Below, piece by piece: positions 1-12,066 of a DNA stretch of 64,000 nt. The DNA comes from Hygrocybe punicea (taxonomy: Eukaryota > Basidiomycota > Agaricomycetes > Agaricales > Hygrophoraceae): assembly GCA_963556145.1 (NCBI GenBank), contig OY744462.1, forward strand, positions 5,828,001 to 5,892,000, given 5' to 3'. Each line of letters begins with the position of its first letter. Positions within the stretch are counted from its first letter, which is position 1. Below the pieces are notes generated by a model that did no database searches, had not been told where the DNA came from, and saw only the letters and a list, made by a program, of their open reading frames with translations. Made by a program: the position numbers and the translations under genes.

Positions 1-216
1 GAGTCCCGCTGGGCCACCCATTGGATCTTGGTCACCAAACTATTACCATGAATCAGCCCCAACAACGCAGAAATGGTCAAGAAATCTTACGAAATCCATG
101 TCGATTTGTTGACAATACAAGAGCAAGGCACCTGAGAGCACATTCCAGTTACGCGTACACAGCGGCAACTTCCGCCACCCTCATCCCCATCGATATCCTC
201 GAAATAAATCCATACA

Positions 217-2250
217 ATGACAGCGACAGCAGCAAATCAGCAAGGCATTACCAAGAACTTGTCGGGGGCCAACGCTTCATTTAATGACAGAGTATTCATC
301 CAAATACCCCCCTCTGCATCCACGATTAATGCTATCTGTAGGGCAAACCCATGGAACTTCGGCTATCGAATATGATTGCTGCAAAAGGCTGGTCTTTATC
401 AGTATCATGCCTTCCATAGTCCAACTCAATCTGTTTTGCTGTCGACAGCAATTAGTGATGCTGTACGGACCTCCTTAGGGCCAAGGGGGATGGACAAGAT
501 GGTATGTTGGTTCACCAAGTTGTTGAAGCAAATCATCAGATCCGCCTGGTGCAGATACAAACCGCGAAAGGAGAAGTTATCATTACAAACGATGGTGCCA
601 CGATCCTTAAAAATATTCAGGCGTTACACCCTGCTGCAAAAATGGCGCGTATTAAGATCATCTCCCCAATGTCAAGATGAGTAATGCTCGAACAGTTGGT
701 TGATTTGTCTGCGGCACAAGATGTTGAAGCTGGCGATGGAACAACATCCGTTGTTGTACTTGCAGGTAGCCTTCTCGGTGCTGCAGAGAAAATGCTTCAA
801 AAAGGGATGCACCCAACGATTATTGCCGAAGCATTCCTAAAAGCGTCCACCAAGGCAGTCGAATTCCTTACAGAAATATCAACGCCCGTTGATCTGAACG
901 ATAGACCCAGCTTATTGCGTGCGGCTAGCACGTCCTTGAATTCCAAAGTACTTTTTGTGTCATGCAACGCCTCCTCTGTAAACTGACGTCGACGAATAGA
1001 TTGTCTCGCAATATTCTTCTACATTAGCTCCTATCGCCGTCGCTGCTGTCACACGTCTGGTGACACCCACCTCGACGAACGTTGATCTCCGAGATATTCG
1101 CGTGGTGAAGAAAGTTGGTGGAACGATCGAAGATACTGAGCTTGTAGACGGTGTTGTACTCAATCAGAATGTTGTGGTGGCCGCCGGTGGACCCACGCGG
1201 ATGGAGAAGGCCAAAATTGCTATCGTTCAGTTCCAGTTGAGCGCGCCAAAACCTGATGTCAGTCCCATACATTAGTTGTCAAAAAATTGCTGACATTTCC
1301 TTCCACAGATGGACAACACTGTAGTAATAAATGATTATCGACAAATGGACAAAGTAATCAAGGAAGGACGCCAATATCTTCTCAATATCTGCAAAAAGAT
1401 CAAAAAGGCAAATTGCAATGTTCTCTTGATCCAAAAATCGATTCTACGCGATGCCGTCGATGATACATCCCTCAATTTCCTGAAAAGACTCAATATCCTC
1501 GTGGTGAAGGACGTTGAGCGGGACGAGATCGAGTTTCTCTCGAAGAGTTTTGGATGCAAACCAATTGCGGATATAGATGCTTTCACCGAGGATAAGCTTG
1601 GGTATGCAGATCTGGTTGAGGAAACATCACAGGCTGGTGCAAAGGTTGTCCGAATTACGGGAGTGAAGAACCGTGGCCGGACAGTGAGCATACTGGCGAC
1701 GGGAGGCAATTCCCTTGTCGTAGAGGAGTGCGAGCGCAGTTTGCATGATGCCTTGTGTGTCGTTAGGTGTCTCGTCAAGAGGCGGTATGTCAACACCTCC
1801 TTTCATCGTATTTAATTCACTCAATTGAACTCAGTGCGCTAATTGGTGGCGGCGGAGCACCCGAAATCCACGTATCCCGCCTCCTTTCTCAATATGCTCA
1901 ATCTCTCAAGGGGATGGAAGCATATTGTTTTCAGGCTTACGCCGATGCATTGGAAGTGATACCTACCACTCTGGCGGAAAACGCTGGTCTCAATCCCATC
2001 GCCATCGTTACGGAACTTCGAAATCGCCATGCTTTGGGTGAAAGAAACGCAGGCATCAATGTCAGAAAGGTGGGCCCAGATCAATACGTTTTCAAGACAA
2101 ATGCTGAGGCTTGGCGGTCAGGGTCTGATTTCCAACATCTTGGAGGAAGACGTTGTCCAACCATTATTGGTCACAACAAGTGCTTTGGAGCTATCAACAG
2201 AGACAGTTTGCCTGTTGTTGAAGATTGATGACTATGTCCAAGCGCGATAG
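217..2250 (+). CDS. CCT4: T-complex protein 1 subunit delta (CCT4), spliced, 9 exons
   Basis: Subunit of the cytosolic group II chaperonin TRiC/CCT, which folds actin, tubulin and WD40 proteins with ATP. Exons read from the sequence are about 217-291, 342-387, 449-501, 555-644, 696-947, 1000-1257, 1309-1784, 1835-2069 and 2122-2250, giving about 537 aa, the usual size of CCT4. Visible family motifs are [15 protein letters not shown] near the N-terminus, NDGATIL, the ATP-site block [13 protein letters not shown], and [10 protein letters not shown] in the C-terminal equatorial part. The start ATG at 217 gives an N-terminus MTATAANQQ. Introns are 50-61 nt. Introns 388-448 and 645-695 would need GC donors to keep the conserved reading (see findings). 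The gene is convergent with the next one. Family and subunit assignment are secure; two splice sites are less so. Confidence 0.93.
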
Positions 2251-2663
2251 AGCTCTCCGTCACATTTCATTCTGTAAACAAGTTGACACTGAATCGTAAA
2301 ACCACAACAAGACCAAATAGAGAGCTCGTATAAAAAGGCAAATCTTTGAGTTTGAAATTCTTGTCGCAAACCTTTTAGACAGTACCCGTCCTAGACGTCA
2401 ATTGATCAAGACAGGACGAGGTGATTCGGTGAGCGCAGAAAAACGTCAGGCTAGGTAAAAGAACTCTCACACTTCCTCATTTGAGGCTTGTGGTGCTGTC
2501 GGTGTCAGACCTCCCCTACATATCTAGTCAATTTGACCTAGTTATAACATTATATATTCCCGCCAGTAGAGCTTTGACAATTTGGTAGCGACCCAACTGC
2601 CTCGACAATTCTTACACTTTGTATACGAAACAACAAAGACTCATAATGATAGCTGAATGATAT

Positions 2664-4163
2664 TCAAGCATTGGCACTGGTTGATGAGTGCCGCCACTTC
2701 CACGCACCGAGTCCCAGAAAGAAGCTGAAGAGACCAACGATCGCTGACCCAACGCCGAAAAATGTAAGAAGCCACCATGTATACCCAATGACTCGGTCAA
2801 GAAAACGGCCGCTATATCGCTTGACTTTAGCCCAACGGTCCGGCTGGGGATCGAAAGTGGGTGGAAGTTGAAGGAGTGGGGAAGCTGTGCTTGACGACGG
2901 GTTTGGTGCTGGGAGAAGCAGAAGGCATACAATAGGTTTCTGAGATGGTAAGTGAGAAACTGGCAATGACAAGGATTGAGGTTACATACGTGATCAGAGG
3001 CGGTGTAAGAGGGTATCGACGTGTACAATAAATTGGTGATGTGGCATTCCTCTGGGGTATTCGGTGAGTCGGTATGTGTGGCATACATAATTCTATCAGT
3101 CCATGACGGCGTCCGTTTTGCACTTGGAGACCATAAGACAAGGATATAATGAATGATGGAACGGCGTACCTGTATTTATCAACTTCACCGAGCCGATACT
3201 TGTATGTGCATTTGAATTTCCAGAATTCGCCTTCGCGCAAGCCAACAAAAACGTTGCCTTTGCGACGTTCCACCAGTAGTTGATCAAACTCCTTCAACTC
3301 TTGTCGGCTGCTTTCGGATTTCAACGCATCCGCAAACTCAGGCTGGCCGGCCAAATCGGACAGAGGATGTGACGAAGGGAGTGCGAGACGGAAGTTGAGG
3401 TCCCCCAGAAAAAAGAGGTGAGATGTCGAGTATATTGTTGTTGAAAAAGACTCTTCGCTGGAAGGTGGTGGAGGAAAGACTAAGCAGCCAACGATATTAT
3501 GGTAATCTGCAATCCTGTTGGCAAGGTTGTGCTCATGGGCTGTCAAATGTGCGCAGACGAAGCTATCAAGGTAGGCATGAATGAGCTTAGGCGTGATTAA
3601 GAAGACAGAAAGCTCACGTAAATATCTCACCGACGTTACCCTCATTGCTCGCAACACGGAATCTCACACCGACAGCGCCTTTATTGCCCATATACCCTGG
3701 TCCACACCCCGCCCACTGCGTCTGGACGTCGGAGACTCTACGTGCAATCCCTTTGTCCTGTGCATACACAAGTAAACCGACACCGACATTAACCACTTTG
3801 GCGACTAATGAGTACGGTTCCTTGTTCGGGGCATTCGCCTCTATTTGGGATAGAATATGTACATCTCTGCTGTTAATCACAGGGTTGGAGAGACCGGAAA
3901 CTGTAGGCGTAATTAGTATCCCAATCAGAATGCTATTACTAAATGGACCCACGTCCTAAATGCAAAGGTAAAAGTTCCTGAAATCCTACTGCAACGAGAT
4001 CAGGGGCTCGGCGTTGCCTGGAGAGGAAGCTGGAGACTTGAAGACTAGGCGACAGCCAGTCCACCAAGTCCTGTGGTAGGCCATAATCTCCCTGTAAATT
4101 AGTGTTGTACGACGCGATTTGAACCAGTAAGCGTTCTGGGTCATTCATGTCAGGTTGTGACAT
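2664..4163 (-). CDS. Inositol polyphosphate 5-phosphatase, tail-anchored (Inp54-like)
   Basis: Endonuclease/exonuclease/phosphatase-fold enzyme expected to remove the 5-phosphate from PtdIns(4,5)P2. On the minus strand the exons give, in order, SYNTNLQGD, GFQELLPL, GYMGNKGAVGVRFRV, AHLTAHE, LGDLNFRL, KRTPSWTDRI and YTSIPSYTASDHKPI, which are the metal-binding and catalytic motifs of the 5-phosphatase family. All are intact, though the RTPSWTDRI and SDH|KPI motifs become continuous only after splicing. The last about 40 residues hold one hydrophobic helix (WWLLTFFGVGSAIVGLFSFF) followed by a short polar tail, so the protein is probably anchored by its C-terminus, as yeast Inp54 is to the ER. 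The start at 4163 (MSQPDMND) was chosen; an in-frame ATG lies at 4175. The gene is tandem with the L3 gene upstream. Confidence 0.88.
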
Positions 4164-4469
4164 TTTATTCCTCAAGAGACTGGAGCGGATTTCAATGATA
4201 CTAGTACGAGGTTGGCTTGAGGAAGAGCGACAGGACGCCTATAGCTAATTGGGGACGTGGGATTGCAATGAACATATGACTTGGCCCAGTCCAATGACTG
4301 AGCTTCATCATGGATATCGTCAACAAGGGTACTACAATGGGCAAATGCTTTGGATGTCCATGAACGAGTCAGTATGTCGAGGTGTAACACACTGGGAGAA
4401 GTGACAGGTGCATGAAACTCCAAATCAATCCCAACTCACAGCACGATTCTGACATGAGATGCAGTATAG

Positions 4470-5655
4470 TTATTCTTGGGCAATGAAAGGGCTTATACGA
4501 TGAGAAGGTGCCTCAATAACGGGTGGTAGTATCTTGGCCAACTCCTTCGTCCCCGCTGGAAACGGCAAGTCATCCACACCTTTTGGCAATACTTTTTCAT
4601 ACAAACCTTTCGCATGATTGGCCATACTAAGCGCAACCATTTTCTTCTTCGCATCACGGACCAACACGTGAGCGTCATCAACTCCAGGAACAGCGCCGCG
4701 AACGAAGATAAGATCCAGGGTAGTATCGACGCGCACAACTGCCAGATTTTGCACAGTCGTACGCTCACCACCCATTCGTCCAGCCATTTTTTTCCCTGGC
4801 CATATTCGTCCAGGATCCTGCAAAACTTTAGCATGTACAGAGCACGATGAAGTTTACGACTGAACCGTACTTGGTGTTGCCCCATTGAACCCCCAGATCG
4901 ATGCGATATGGATACACCATGGCTAGCTTTTAAACCCTTGAAATTCCATCTTTTCATCGGTCCCTGGAACCCTTTCCCAATTCTGAACCGAACGTTAGGA
5001 CTGAGTTCACAGAGTGACGAAGTTACCCACGATTTCGCTATCACGTCAACAAATTGTCCCGGCACAAAATGAATTGCAGATAGAGTAGTTCCTGTCAAGC
5101 GTCAGGGCGACGTGGACAAGGCAAGTTAAAAGCTTGCCAACACACCAACAGGTACATGTGCGTCAGGAGTCACCGGGAATTCCTTGACGACTCGTTTTGG
5201 TGGAACATGAGCTTTTCTGAAATGTCCATGCATCTGCCTTGTTGTAGTTTTAACTGGTCTGTCCGATGCTGCCACCTGTACTGCGTGGTACTCTGTATGA
5301 TTTCTGCGTATAGTCTTGATATTTGCGGTCACTTGACAATTTTCGAGCTACTCCAGCACCTTCTTAACAGGATAAAATACAAAAGACACAATGAATTCAC
5401 CTGCAGAACTGTCACAGGGTATCGCGCACCGTGGTCATCCCACATGGCAGTCATACCACGTTTACGCGCTATTAAACCTGTTCGTATGGAGTTCGGTGAC
5501 CATTTCGCGACCGTCTCTAGATTTGACGCGCTCGCCGCGTTTTTTATGGTGGATAAATGGATAAATTTCCAGCGAACAGTGGAAGATCGTTGCCCGAGCG
5601 CACTTGTCATCAGCGGCCTCATAACTGGAACTTCCAGTGGGGCGTGGGAGCCCAA
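4470..5655 (-). CDS. MRPL9: Mitochondrial large-subunit ribosomal protein L3 (uL3m)
   Basis: uL3 family protein of the mitochondrial ribosome. The minus-strand exons give [21 protein letters not shown] and VTVLQ (N-terminal beta barrel), [42 protein letters not shown], then the hallmark loop with [17 protein letters not shown], followed by [15 protein letters not shown] and the VVRVD/VRGAVPG end. The first about 45 residues are basic and serine-rich, fitting a mitochondrial targeting peptide. At least three introns are needed, because the segments lie in different frames. Start 5655 is the first ATG of the open segment; a second in-frame Met at about 5622 is also possible. The gene is head to head with the Rrn6-like gene, with only 44 bp between the proposed start codons. 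Confidence 0.92.
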
Positions 5656-5699
5656 ACGTGATCCTAACTTGAAATTACCGATTCTAGGCTTCAGATGGA
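5656..5699. promoter_or_regulatory. Very short shared divergent promoter/5' leader region
   Basis: The proposed start codons of the mitochondrial L3 gene (minus) and the Rrn6-like gene (plus) are only 44 bp apart. If L3 starts at the internal Met the gap is about 78 bp. The transcription signals of at least one gene must therefore overlap the coding part of the other. No TATA-like box is seen. Confidence 0.45.
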
Positions 5700-8600
5700 A
5701 TGGATTCTTGGCCCGTGGATTGTAGAATCCAAGACACCATTCTCGTAAGGGGACCAGGCGAGGAAGCAGGAAGCATCGAGGATTACCCGCACCTTGAGCA
5801 CGGCATGTTGGAATCCCTGACTTTATGCGAGAGGGAGGCGCGGTTGGAGTGGATATCTATCTTGACAAATACAGGTGAACTGAATGTTGGTGCGAATGTC
5901 CCTTATTTACCGTCAAGAAGGGATTCGCCTTTGTTCAAGTGGGAAATCGGTGAAGGTTTTCCCTGCTACACGGCCCCCACCTCTGCGTTTACCTCATACT
6001 ACGATAACTCAGCGCTCGGAACAAGGAGTACGTATTTGCATTCGTGCCAGATATCATTGTTTAGATTTATTCTCCAGGCTAATTTCCTTCGAACACATCT
6101 CCCAGACGTTGACATTACGTCGGACCTAATCAGGGATGAAATAGCAGCGGATGCACGAGTTTCTCGCAAACTCGACGCTTTCAACCCTCACATGGGCAAC
6201 TTGTTTGAAATAATTCACTGCCAGGATTCTTCTTCAAGGCATTCCGCATTCTTGGCCTTCCCGATGGGCGAGCTAAACCGGGATCTCAGTGAGTGTTGGC
6301 TGCGTCTGGTGTAATGAGACGTCGATTATCTTTTGTTCTAGATATATCCCCATATAACTTCACCCAAGAAGGGCAGCCTGTATTCAAGCCTTCCGGGATC
6401 GCCATTCGCACGTTTGAGACACCTATCCAACAAATTGTGTCTTCCCATTCATCGGTGGACCCTTCAATGAACACTGCACCGCAAAGTAAGATCGACATCA
6501 AGTTAATATGCAGGGCCTGCATTGACATTTGTATTTGTTCGACCTGGAGCCGAATACTTGGCTGTCCGCGACTTTACTGCGACTTCAATTTTTGAGGTCA
6601 AGACTATTTATAACGGCTCTTCGAAATCAACTTGGAGTGTGCAGTTGGCCGACATCGCAAAATTTCACCCCTCAGATGTTGGAAACAGACCAATGGCGGA
6701 CGTAAATTTGTCTTATTCCAATCCCGGGACTGGCGTCTTCGTCAACCAGTTTGGAGGCGTTTACCACTATGACTTAAATGCTGGGGGGGTCAAACTGTGA
6801 GCGTATTCGTAAAAGTTATCATCGTTGTAATTTAATCCTTCGGAAGCAACCAGTCGCCTGGTTCATACATCTGAGATCACACCGGATGACATGCTGGAAG
6901 GTTGTTTATGGAGGCTTGCTTCGACAGAGTCTCACAATGGTTGTCTCTTGGCATCGAACAGGCTTGTGAAACTTTTAGATTTCCGAGTGCGTCGTCTAGT
7001 TTCTGATCGTTGCTTAAGCCTTACACTCCAGAAGATGAATACCCCTTGTCTAAATTTGTTTTGTGTTCAAAATGGAATAACCACTTCCATTGAAAGTCGC
7101 CGCAGCGATGATATCTTCCGTCTCACAACGACATCCGAGATTTTGTGGGTCGACCAACGATTTCCGCAAAAACCTCTTCTCAGTTTCAAGCACGGCCGGC
7201 GTTTCGATCGGTCGCTAGGAATCCAGACAGTGAACTTGATGAGTAAACATTCTGTGTAATCATCCTTGGAACTAGTCTCATCAGTCTCCGTTGTGGTAGC
7301 CCCTCTAACCTTCTTGACGTCACGTAAAAATGGGCTAGTGACAGTCTACGATGTTTCTAGATCAGACGACCGTTTGATACAGGCCAACCTTTCACCATAC
7401 GCTTTGCCCCCCGTTCTAGGTCACAATGAAACTAACGCCGGCCATGTTGTTTGCCAACATCCATCTGATCCCAACAAGACGAAACTTCGCTTGTTACGAT
7501 TGTGCGAACAAGGAAGTATCCATTCCACGGACCTTTATTTGCCTGTGAATCGCGACGACGACGACTCAGTAGCTGGGCATAGCTCTCCAGATTTCGAGTG
7601 GTCGGAGGACGTCAAGGAATTATGTATGCGGTCAGCCAATTTGCGTCCAACTATTGGTCCACGAGGCGCAAGAGATGTCAATGAAGTGGATCTGCGTGCA
7701 GCCTACGAAAGTAAGCATTGTGTAGTTGTTTCGTGGACAACGGCTTTGATGCTACCCGACAGAATTGTTTATTCTTGGTTGGAGTGCTCCCGAATGGGGA
7801 AAGGAAAGAGATCCAGAGGCAATATATGAACTTCTTGAAAAAATACCCCTTTTCTGGCAGGAATCAGATGGCCAAACGGATTCCATGTTGACCTTGTAAA
7901 TGCTTACTTTCTCTTCATCACGATTTGGTCTGATCAGCGATTACAGATTTGACATTGCATTTCGCTCTGGGGAGGAACCCACTCACAGTTCCAGAGCCGA
8001 CTTTCTGACCCAATGTGCTATCAATTCTACAAGAGGTTATCGCGCCTGGATACAAGGACGCATATCCTGTACCCCACTTACCAAGAAGGCTGCATGGTTT
8101 TGTGACATTCTTCCCATTCTCAAGCAACATATCGACTACTTAGAAGACCCTCACACCTTCGTTGATGACTTGCATCGTTATGACCTAAAGTACTCAAACC
8201 CAGACCCTCGAATCCTGAGGAGAGAATCACAAGCCCGAGAGCAACTTACTCTTGATTTGGCTCTTTCAGCGCTCATTTTCTCGCCTCAGGCGTTTGCTAA
8301 ACCACCAGATCCTGGCACACTTGAAACGATGTATCAGGCCACAGAGGCTTTGTCTCTCAACGATGAACCACCTCCCATTCAATTTGGATATTTGCGTCCA
8401 ATCCCGAAGCGAGTTGGCGGAGATCTGGGTACATCCTCACAAGAAGGGCCGGCTTCTCTTGGTGTTCGACTTCTTTTGGAAGAGTGGGAGATCGGTGCCG
8501 ATCCACACAATTTTGTATTTCAAGATCCATACGATAGGCCCATTCAACCGGACCGCGTCGCAAGGCCTCACGCCAGGGGGACAGTATCAAGAGCGGCCCA

Positions 8601-8859
8601 TGCCCGAATGATGGTTAAGCCTTCACCTCCGATGGTAGTGGCTTCCAGCACTTTTCAGCCCGCAATGGTACAGCCCGAGAGTATCCCAGTCATCGCTCGA
8701 TCGCAGGGATCAATACCTACATGGTCAACTGATTTGGATTCTGAGATCGACGGGCCGCAGGTTTGCATGACGAGCACACAAATTCTGCCCGGGCCATATG
8801 GTGGACGGCTACCACTTGGTAAAAAGAAGCCTGCAAAAAAAAGAATCGGTGGTTTCTAG
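5700..8859 (+). CDS. Rrn6-like RNA polymerase I transcription initiation factor
   Basis: Probable core-factor subunit acting at the rDNA promoter in the nucleolus. The assembled protein is long (roughly 900 aa over several exons). It starts [12 protein letters not shown] and has an N-terminal part rich in beta strands (about 6290-7700; [33 protein letters not shown]), which fits the beta-propeller of Rrn6/TAF1C proteins. A helical part follows. The end is characteristic of the family: [12 protein letters not shown] and then a lysine-rich tail ending KKRIGGF. Introns are visible at GELNRDLS|gtgagtg (about 6290) and after MNTAPQ (about 6484). The assignment rests on architecture and the C-terminal motif; the middle of the protein is poorly conserved. 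The gene is divergent from L3, so a ribosomal protein gene and a rDNA transcription factor share a control region. Confidence 0.68.
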
Positions 8860-8941
8860 TTCTTTGGGCACGATCGAAAAGTGCGGCGTCTTGGCGCATG
8901 GTAGTATTGTCAAGAGAAAAAGCGGCGTAGAACCGTAGCAT

Positions 8942-9158
8942 AAGCTTCGTAACTGAAAGCTTGTCGATAGCGAGAATCGAAAATGGGAAGCGACAACTTT
9001 CAAATTTCCAAGGTCAAATGACCACAGTCTACTTCACAGGGGTGTAGGCATCTAATTTCCCGCTCAACCTCGTCTACACCTTGGCTGCATCACTGGAGTG
9101 TTTTTTACTACGTGCAACGCACGAACCTGGACTGTTGGCCGGCCAGTAAAGGCGCTCT
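8942..9158. other. Intergenic region between Rrn6-like gene and carrier gene
   Basis: About 300 bp from the Rrn6-like stop to the carrier start. It holds the 3' end of one gene and the promoter of the next. No ORF, repeat or RNA gene is seen. Confidence 0.4.
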
Positions 9159-10709
9159 ATGGATGGACAAAGGTCCAATGCCAATGAAAAATCCTGTGAA
9201 TGTCAATTCGCTTACCTTCTCACAGATCATCCAACCCTCTGTTTGACCCGGCTGCGTTCCACGAAGCTCTGCGACGTATAGATTTTTTTTTTCCACACAG
9301 GGACGAATCCATTAACCACGGAATTCAGGTAACAAGGCAGTTGTTTGTGCCCTTTCAGCCAGTTATATCTCAACGTTTGCTGGTTACCCGGTGAGGATCA
9401 GGTGTTTCCATTACTATTGAGTATGATTGATATTAGGGCCACCAGTTGGATTCCCTTAAGTCGAGGTTACAAACGACGAAAACGCCGATAACTGTGCCAC
9501 GACTTGCTGCGCTCATCTATCGCGAGGAAGGGATCATTGGATTTTACCGTGGGCTATGGATTCCCCTGACGACCATTTCGTTCGTTCGTACGTCTTACTC
9601 CATGTTCATATTTTCGCACTCGAGTACTCGCTGAGACAAATTTTGAAGGCGCTTCGTCCTTCACCATTTATAATCGTACAAAGGAATATTTTCGTAACAA
9701 CAATTACCTGAGCCGGAATCATGTTGCTGACGTCGCGCTTACTGGTGGAATAAGCGGTGCTGTGGCTGGGGCTTTGATATCCTTCGGTTGTGCTCGTGAG
9801 TGATTCGCTAGGATTGCGAGATGACAATTTAACCCAAGAATCAGCCTTTGAGCTCGTCAAGGTCTGTTACCTCCAAGTATCATGCCGGAGTCAACAGGTT
9901 TGTTGACCTTAACCAGGTTCGACGGCAATTAGAGTACACGATCGCTGCTAGCAAGGGAATTCATCTCGTAAAGCCTCCGGGCACTCTCGAGGCTGTCAGA
10001 GATATCTTCAAAGCCAATGGTATTGCTGGTCTGTACACTGGATTCCGGCTACATTTGCGTGAGCTCTCTCTTCCCCCCCTGCTTCCACTCTAGTTCACGA
10101 CAATATACTAGTTCGAGATACATCTGGGACTGCGCTTTATTTTCTTGAGTATGACGGTATGCGACATCTATTGGGGCGTCAACGATCGGGTGAGCAGGGT
10201 CCAACACCTTCATGGTTACCGATACATTCCTCTTTGGTCCCGTTTGTTTCTGGATCACTGGCTGGCGTAACGTCTTGGGCTCTCATTTATCCTGTAAGAA
10301 TGTTCTCAACGATGTACAAAGCCGATGCTGACGCTCTGAGCAGATTGACGTGTAAGTGGAAACATCGAGACAACGGAGAATGGGCTGACGTGGCCACGCA
10401 GTGTGAAAACTAAGGTCCAACAGAGGTCTTTGGCAGGAGAGCGATATAGAGGAGTCTGGGAAACGTTTTATCGTCTTGTACGAGGTGACACTACATTGTT
10501 AAATCTTCTTTGATCCCTTCCTAACTCAAGCGTACTTTTCAGGGCCTGATCCTAGTGCGCCTAAACCTGTGCTCGTTGGTATAGGGCGATTGTATCAAGG
10601 ACTCGGTGTCAGCGCATTGCGTAGCATCACAACTCATGGACTTCTGTGGACTTTTTTCGATATCGTATCGAGCTATATCGACGGTTTGCCAGGAGGGCCA
10701 GAGAGATGA
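9159..10709 (+). CDS. Mitochondrial carrier family (SLC25) transporter
   Basis: Six-helix inner-membrane carrier with the expected three repeats, each opening with PX[DE]XX[KR]. Repeat 1 reads YP|LDSLKSRLQ after splicing at 9391-9445. Repeat 2 reads CAPFELVKVRRQLE, spliced around 9795-9917. Repeat 3 reads LIYPIDVVKTKVQQR, spliced twice between 10293 and 10403. Each is followed by the G-rich linker type (EEGIIGFYRGLWIP, ANGIAGLYTGFRL, YQGLGVSALRSI). The proposed start is ATG 9159 (MDGQRSNANEKS), spliced 9196-9328 to NKAVVCALSASYISTFAGYP, the first helix. The protein ends GLPGGPER. The N-terminal exon is short and less certain than the rest. The repeats suggest the carnitine/amino-acid branch of the family, but no substrate can be assigned from sequence alone. 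Confidence 0.88.
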
Positions 10710-10927
10710 TCAGCGGCCGAGTGATTGCAGGTGATGATAACTTAAACGCCTTCTTAACATTGTACCATAACAATTACAAGCACATACACAGTTCAAGTTT
10801 TGGTATTTGTAGCTTGAAGTCACGTGGGATGGTGGTGTGACAAGGTGTGACAGGGTTGTCCGAGTCCGTCATACTCACCGCCAACACCACCGGCCCATTT
10901 AGACTTTCCCTCAATAGTTTCCTAAGC

Positions 10928-11878
10928 ATGTTCATCTTAAACTGGTTTTGGGACGTCCTTGCCCAGCTTGGTGCGCTAAACACCAGCCGACTTGTTTTTT
11001 CGTTCCATGACTAACGACTCACAGGATTATTGCACAAGAATGCCAAAATTTTATTCCTCGGTCTTGATAACGCTGGCAAAACAGTGAGAGAGTTTCGCAC
11101 ACATATTTCTGGCACTTATTATTATCATCTCTTCAGACATTGCTGCACATGCTGAAAAACGATCGCTTAGCGACTCTGCAGCCAACGCTTCACCCAAGTA
11201 AAAACGAATATATTGTGACTATATACGCGTATTTATGACTGCTGCTTAAAGCTTCTGAAGAACTCGCGATTGGTAACGTCAAGTTCACTACGTATGATCT
11301 TGGCGGACATCAGCAGGGTCAGTTTCACACCTCTGTCACTGTTTATACAGCTTCAAACGTTTCTATCAGCGCGTCGTCTCTGGCGCGACTATTTCCCGGA
11401 AGTCGACGGCATTGTCTTCCTCGTCGACAGCGCCGACTTCGAGCGTTTCGCCGAATCGAAGGCCGAACTCGATGCTCTCCTCTCCATTGAACAGCTCTCT
11501 AAAGTCCCCTTCCTTATCCTTGGCAATAAGATCGACGCACCGGGTGCGGTGAGTGAGGAAGAATTAAGACATCATTTGGGTTTGTACCAGACTACTGGGA
11601 AGGTATGTCGTTTACGTTTCTGGGTAGCTGTGATCTGAGCTGAAGATATGGCTAGGGGAAAGTCCCTCTGACTGACATCCGACCCATTGAAATCTTCATG
11701 TGCTCAGTGGTGCAGAGGCAAGGGTACGGTGAAGGTGGGACCAACATTTCTTGTATTCAATCCCGCTAACTAGCTAAATTCTTACGCAAGGTTTCCGCTG
11801 GGTCTCGCAATATGTAAGTCCTCCCTTGTGCGGTATTTTCACATCTCCATGTCCTCTTCCAGATTTAAATGATGGTAC
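10928..11878 (+). CDS. SAR1: Small GTPase SAR1 (COPII coat assembly)
   Basis: Starts COPII coat formation at ER exit sites; the GTP form inserts its N-terminal amphipathic helix into the membrane. The spliced protein begins [15 protein letters not shown], the typical Sar1 hydrophobic start. It has P-loop GLDNAGKT, switch-1 LHPT, the DLGGH block of switch 2 (Sar1/Arf type), NKID and, near the end, [15 protein letters not shown] and the terminal SQYI. There is no N-terminal Gly for myristoylation, as expected for Sar1 rather than Arf. Several short introns are clear, for example 10971-11024 and the last one before ATTTAA, so the final exon codes only Ile plus stop. All GTP-binding motifs are intact. 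Length about 190 aa, normal for the family. Confidence 0.96.
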
Positions 11879-12066
11879 CTCGGCCTGCTGGGTTTGTTAT
11901 GGTTTAGGATTACTCCATTTTCTTAGTTTTCGCCACAAAATACACCAGGTCTGCTTCTTGGTCAAACAAGCAGAGTCTTAGTCTTATTGTGTGACGTGTA
12001 CTTGCCGAACCGTCGTCGTTTCATAATTACAACATTTATTTCCTTGTTGAAGTGAACAAGAATGCC

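Noticed and set aside
1335..1796. 153-codon minus-strand frame within CCT4
   Set aside because: Antisense shadow of a highly conserved exon.
3581..3959. Plus-strand frames over the 5-phosphatase gene
   Set aside because: Antisense to catalytic exons with no own domain.
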